Of a stretch of DNA of 64,000 nt, positions 61,037-64,000 are shown one piece after another. Under the pieces are notes generated by a model. It made no database searches, was not told the DNA's origin, and saw nothing but the letters and a program-made list of their open reading frames with translations. Position numbers and translations under genes: made by a program. This stretch comes from Acidobacteriota bacterium. Its GTDB lineage: Bacteria; Acidobacteriota; Terriglobia; Bryobacterales; Bryobacteraceae. The DNA lies in NCBI GenBank assembly GCA_026394015.1, contig JAPKZA010000272.1:5360-69359 (forward strand), in the 5' to 3' direction. Position 1 is the stretch's first letter, and the number at the start of each line of letters is the position of its first letter.

Positions 61037-62528
61037 AAACGTTGCCTTCCTCCGTTGGATTGGCAGGGATCATCACGGGTGCCTCCGGCAATCGAATCTC
61101 GAGCCGGGCGCCCCCTCCGATCTTGTTGCAGGCCGTGATAGTCCCGCCATGCTGCTGCACGATTCCTTCCGATACCGTCAAACCCAAGCCGGTTCCTTTG
61201 GAGTCGAGCTTCGTCGAAATAAACGCTTCGAAAATATCGGGCAAAACATCCGGCGAAATTCCAGGTCCATTGTCCTCGAAAGCCAGAACCCACCAGCGTT
61301 CGGCGTTCTTCATCTCTAATGTCGCCTGCACAACAATTTCTCCTGCGCCGTCCGGCACCGCCTGCAAAGCGTTCCGTACCAAGTTGACAAACACCTGCGT
61401 CAGTCGGTCCGCGTTGCCATAGATCCGGCACTCAGGCGGAACCCGATCTTGAAAGGCCGTTCGACTCGCCTTCTCATCCAGCGAAACCAACTGCCACGCC
61501 TCCTCCACGAGCTCCCTCACCGCTACCTCTTGCTTCTCCTCCCGACGCACCCGCGAAAAATCCAGCAGCCCCTCGCTAATCGTTTTCAACCGCGCCGCCA
61601 CCCGCTGCATCCTCCGCAGGCGATCCTGCGCGGCTACCCCTCCCACCGTCTCCAGTAGCTTTTCAATCGATCCCTGCAGAACCGCCAACGGCGTATTCAA
61701 CTCGTGCGCCACCCCGGCGCTCAACATGCCCAGACTCACCAGACGGTCCTGGTCCGCCATCTTCCGCTTGGCCGCTTCCAATCGCTCCAGGGCCCGTTCC
61801 AACTCCTCTTCCTGGCGCCGCAGTTCGGCCACCGTCGCGTTCCTCGATCGCATAATCTGCCCAATCTCATCGCCAGGTATCGCTTCGGCCGGAATCATCT
61901 CCTGCGCCCGGTTGCCCGTTTGGGACGCATGATCGGCATTCAGCATCGCATGCAGTGGACGATACACGTACAAAGGCATGATCAAGGTCTCCAGCAGGAC
62001 GACTGCCAAAACGTAGATGATCCCCAGAACAGCGAACAGCGCAACCCGAACCAGGTCCAGCGATCGCTCATAATACGCGTCCGGCATCCGGATTTTTCTG
62101 TATATACCTTTTCGAGGAAGCCGACGATAAGAAACTGTGCCGGAATTGGCTGCCTCCGTTTCGGCACCCGAATATACCTCTCCTGGATGTTCGTCCAACC
62201 ACCGCTGGATATCCGCTGAGATTCCAAGCGCCTCCGCCCCACCTTCTTCAAAGGAATACCGATCCAGAATTGGAGATTTTCCTGCGCCTACCCACGGGTT
62301 TTCGGCTTCGAACAACGCCATGACCAATGCCACCTCCCTAGCCCGATCGTTCTGTACCCGTTGCCCCAGCAGCGGAAAGACAGTAAAATATACAGCACTC
62401 GATAGAACCAGGAAGAACAGGTTGTGGAGGATAATGAGTTTTAACCGCAGCTGCAAATTGCCGAATCGGCGGCCGATATACCCGGGAGGCCGTGCCTCCG
62501 GGAGTCGAACTGTCCAGCCGGAACTCAT
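61026..62528 (-). CDS. Membrane sensor histidine kinase
   Basis: 500 residues from ATG 62528, which has AAGG 9 nt before it; a TTG at 62567 lacks a site. Membrane segments near residues 33-58 and 157-185 enclose a periplasmic domain. A HAMP-like coiled linker leads to the dimerisation domain with His275 (AGVAHELNTPLAVLQGS). The ATPase has NLVRNALQAV, FEDNGPGISPD and KGTGLGLTVSEGIVQQHGG. It phosphorylates the REC-HTH protein encoded next. Overlap of 11 nt supports coupled translation. Confidence 0.9.
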   Translation of the reverse strand: MSSGWTVRLPEARPPGYIGRRFGNLQLRLKLIILHNLFFLVLSSAVYFTVFPLLGQRVQNDRAREVALVMALFEAENPWVGAGKSPILDRYSFEEGGAEALGISADIQRWLDEHPGEVYSGAETEAANSGTVSYRRLPRKGIYRKIRMPDAYYERSLDLVRVALFAVLGIIYVLAVVLLETLIMPLYVYRPLHAMLNADHASQTGNRAQEMIPAEAIPGDEIGQIMRSRNATVAELRRQEEELERALERLEAAKRKMADQDRLVSLGMLSAGVAHELNTPLAVLQGSIEKLLETVGGVAAQDRLRRMQRVAARLKTISEGLLDFSRVRREEKQEVAVRELVEEAWQLVSLDEKASRTAFQDRVPPECRIYGNADRLTQVFVNLVRNALQAVPDGAGEIVVQATLEMKNAERWWVLAFEDNGPGISPDVLPDIFEAFISTKLDSKGTGLGLTVSEGIVQQHGGTITACNKIGGGARLEIRLPEAPVMIPANPTEEGNVYAR

Positions 62529-62669
62529 TTCTAATACCTTAATGCATTCTGCCTCCCCCAGCCTCAACCAAGTGTATCAGTCACGGAAAAATTCCTGTGA
62601 AACTAGAATTTTTGACGATATTGCAGAATCTGTACTGCTATGGTAGACCTAGAAGGTGAGAGTAGTGAC

Positions 62670-62740
62670 GGTCTTCAAGCGAGTCTGCTGCCTTGGCTGC
62701 CATATGAGTAGGAAATTGCGTTTAACCCTTTTTGAAGACC
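62670..62740. promoter_or_regulatory. 9-bp inverted repeat upstream of act operon
   Basis: GGTCTTCAA (62670-62678) and TTGAAGACC (62732-62740), 53 nt apart, lie in the 243-nt divergent gap between the kinase and actA. The right arm is 32 nt before the actA ATG. It could be a looping operator pair or a leader stem. No transcription start can be fixed. Confidence 0.45.
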
Positions 62741-62771
62741 ATTCTGGCCGTCAGGAGTTGCTGTAACGACC

Positions 62772-63419
62772 ATGGAACTTAAATTTTCCAAGAAATCGGA
62801 TCGAATATTAAGAACAGTCGGTTTGGTCATCGCTTTAACGGTGATCGGCGGAGCGAGTACGCTTTACTACGCTACCCTGCCAACCACCCTGGAGCCGGGG
62901 TACCAGCCCAAGCAACCGGTCCCCTACAGCCACAAGCTTCACGCCGGCAACATGGGAATGGATTGCACCTACTGCCATACTTCAGTCTTGAAGGCCGCTT
63001 ACGCTGCCATCCCCCCCACCCAGACGTGCATGAACTGCCATACGAAGGTGAAGGAAAAGAGCGTCGTCCTCGAACCGGTTCGCGCCAGCTGGGCCTCCGG
63101 AGAGTCCGTGCCGTGGGTTAAGGTCCACCGCCTCCCGGACTATGTGTACTTCAATCACAGCTCCCACACCACCGCCGGCGTTAGTTGCGTCAGTTGTCAC
63201 GGTCGAATTGACCAGATGGTAGAAGTGAAGCAGGTTCAGACTCTGGCCATGAGCTGGTGTCTGGAATGCCACCGAAATCCCGCGCCGAATCTCCGCCCCG
63301 TTCAGTTCGTTACCAAACTGGATTGGAAGCCCGAGGGTGACCCGGCGGTCCTCGGACGGGAAATTATCGCGAAGAAGGGCATTAACCCGCCCGTAAATTG
63401 TTCAGGGTGTCACCGATGA
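62772..63419 (+). CDS. actA: Alternative complex III subunit A, pentahaem cytochrome c (ActA)
   Basis: 215 residues. A membrane segment at about 15-35 anchors the protein facing the periplasm. Five CxxCH haem-binding motifs are at residues 65 (CTYCH), 86 (CMNCH), 139 (CVSCH), 163 (CLECH) and 210 (CSGCH). Extra His residues (YSHKLH, FNHSSH) may be distal ligands. ActA with ActB-F oxidises quinol and passes electrons to cytochrome c or a terminal oxidase. The stop overlaps actB by ATGA. Confidence 0.9.
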   Translation: MELKFSKKSDRILRTVGLVIALTVIGGASTLYYATLPTTLEPGYQPKQPVPYSHKLHAGNMGMDCTYCHTSVLKAAYAAIPPTQTCMNCHTKVKEKSVVLEPVRASWASGESVPWVKVHRLPDYVYFNHSSHTTAGVSCVSCHGRIDQMVEVKQVQTLAMSWCLECHRNPAPNLRPVQFVTKLDWKPEGDPAVLGREIIAKKGINPPVNCSGCHR

Positions 63420-64000
63420 TCCAGATCGAAGGAATTGGCAATCAGACCGGTAAGAAGTTCTGGCGGAGCCTGAACGAACTCTCCTCCACTCCGAAGTTCC
63501 GACAGTGGTTGGGTCAGGAATTTTCCGAGGGTGTCACGGATTTGCTCGACACCGGTTCCCGGCGTCGCTTCATGCAGCTCATGGCCGCCTCGATGGGTCT
63601 TGCTGGCCTCACCGCCTGCCGACGCCCCGTCGAGAAGATCCTCCCGTTCGCGAAAGGAGTCGAAGGTCTCGTTCACGGTACACCGCAGCACTACGCCACC
63701 GTGATGGCCTTGGGTGGCCAAGCGCACGCTGTCGTTGTGGAAGCGATTGACGGTCGCCCCATCAAAATCGAAGGCAACAAGAACCATCGGTTGTCCAACG
63801 GTGCCGCCAACGTCTGGGCCCAAGCCTCTGTTCTCAATCTCTATGATCCCGATCGGTCCCAAAAGGTCATCGAAAAAGGCAAAGAAACTACCTGGGAGGC
63901 CTTCCAGGTCGCCTTTAAGGGAATGAATCTTGCTGATGGCGATGGTCTCCGGGTCCTTTCCGGCGCCGTCGTCTCGCCGACTTTAGCCGGGCTCCGCGCT
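63416..64000 (+). CDS. actB: Alternative complex III subunit B (ActB), molybdopterin-oxidoreductase-like, 3' end beyond window
   Basis: The first 195 codons are present. An N-terminal extension (FWRSLNELSSTPKFRQW, QEFSEGVTD) precedes a twin-arginine-like SRRRFMQLMAASMGLAGLTA and CRRPVEKILPF. That is the special Tat-type start of ActB, typical of Acidobacteria and Bacteroidetes. The following HYATVMALGGQAHAVVVEAIDGRPIKIEGN is the molybdopterin-type fold entry. The full protein is usually about 950-1050 residues and carries Fe-S clusters without molybdenum. Overlaps actA by ATGA. Confidence 0.9.
   Translation, partial: MIQIEGIGNQTGKKFWRSLNELSSTPKFRQWLGQEFSEGVTDLLDTGSRRRFMQLMAASMGLAGLTACRRPVEKILPFAKGVEGLVHGTPQHYATVMALGGQAHAVVVEAIDGRPIKIEGNKNHRLSNGAANVWAQASVLNLYDPDRSQKVIEKGKETTWEAFQVAFKGMNLADGDGLRVLSGAVVSPTLAGLRA

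Noticed and set aside
1-64000. CRISPR arrays, insertion sequences, prophage or integrase genes
   Set aside because: No regularly spaced repeats, transposase motifs or integrase motifs were seen on either strand.

Overview
The window looks like chromosomal DNA of an Acidobacteriota bacterium of the Solibacter/Bryobacter type (order Bryobacterales). The pointers are a TIGR03437-type secreted domain (a family named from Solibacter), the start of an alternative complex III operon (actA, actB), several secreted sulfatases, a large Oar-like outer-membrane receptor, a futalosine-pathway (MqnD-like) menaquinone gene and high GC content. No phage, insertion sequence, CRISPR array or rRNA was seen. One tRNA (Leu, GAG) is present. 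The assignment rests on recognising families by eye, not on a database search.

Layout. 1-9.7 kb: a truncated M28 peptidase, a gamma-glutamyltransferase/DUF72/sulfatase run with overlapping ends, an SDR, a second sulfatase, an M23 peptidase and a DUF3500 protein. 9.8-17.4 kb: a beta-propeller protein, an Hpt protein, MqnD, a HEAT protein, a bidirectional terminator, an epimerase plus class II photolyase pair and a radical SAM/SPASM enzyme. 17.3-20.5 kb: one 1046-codon frame joining a secreted TIGR03437 protein to a complete NuoM. 20.5-24.6 kb: an NtrYX-type two-component pair whose kinase is frameshifted, then a PilZ protein with a 354-nt leader. 24.6-29.7 kb: secreted RidA, rarA, an rRNA/tRNA methyltransferase, a YdcF protein and a three-gene unit that appears to encode a photolyase/cryptochrome split into two proteins plus a DUF2256 zinc-ribbon protein. 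29.8-43.6 kb: mostly housekeeping genes (deacetylase plus pta, hemH, gltA, secG, tRNA-Leu, an acyl-CoA dehydrogenase) with several secreted proteins of unknown function. 43.7-57.9 kb: a PgaA/PelB-like TPR-barrel protein with a TIM-barrel partner, a PilZ-J-domain-winged-helix fusion, a GntR regulator with its likely operator, a CPA2 antiporter operon, an arylsulfatase, an SDR, an 890-residue three-enzyme fusion and a methyltransferase of lower GC. 57.9-64 kb: a TonB-receptor-like barrel with its own REC-HTH regulator and histidine kinase, then actA and the start of actB.

Themes. Much of the coding capacity is secreted or periplasmic hydrolysis (sulfatases, peptidases, esterase/amidohydrolase fusion) and outer-membrane transport, as expected for a soil polymer degrader. 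Energy metabolism is represented by menaquinone synthesis, citrate synthase, an orphan nuoM and alternative complex III. Two genome-scale patterns stand out: the plus strand is G-rich at the left and C-rich at the right whatever the gene direction, as at a replication terminus or inversion, and convergent gene ends repeatedly interlock by exactly 4 nt.
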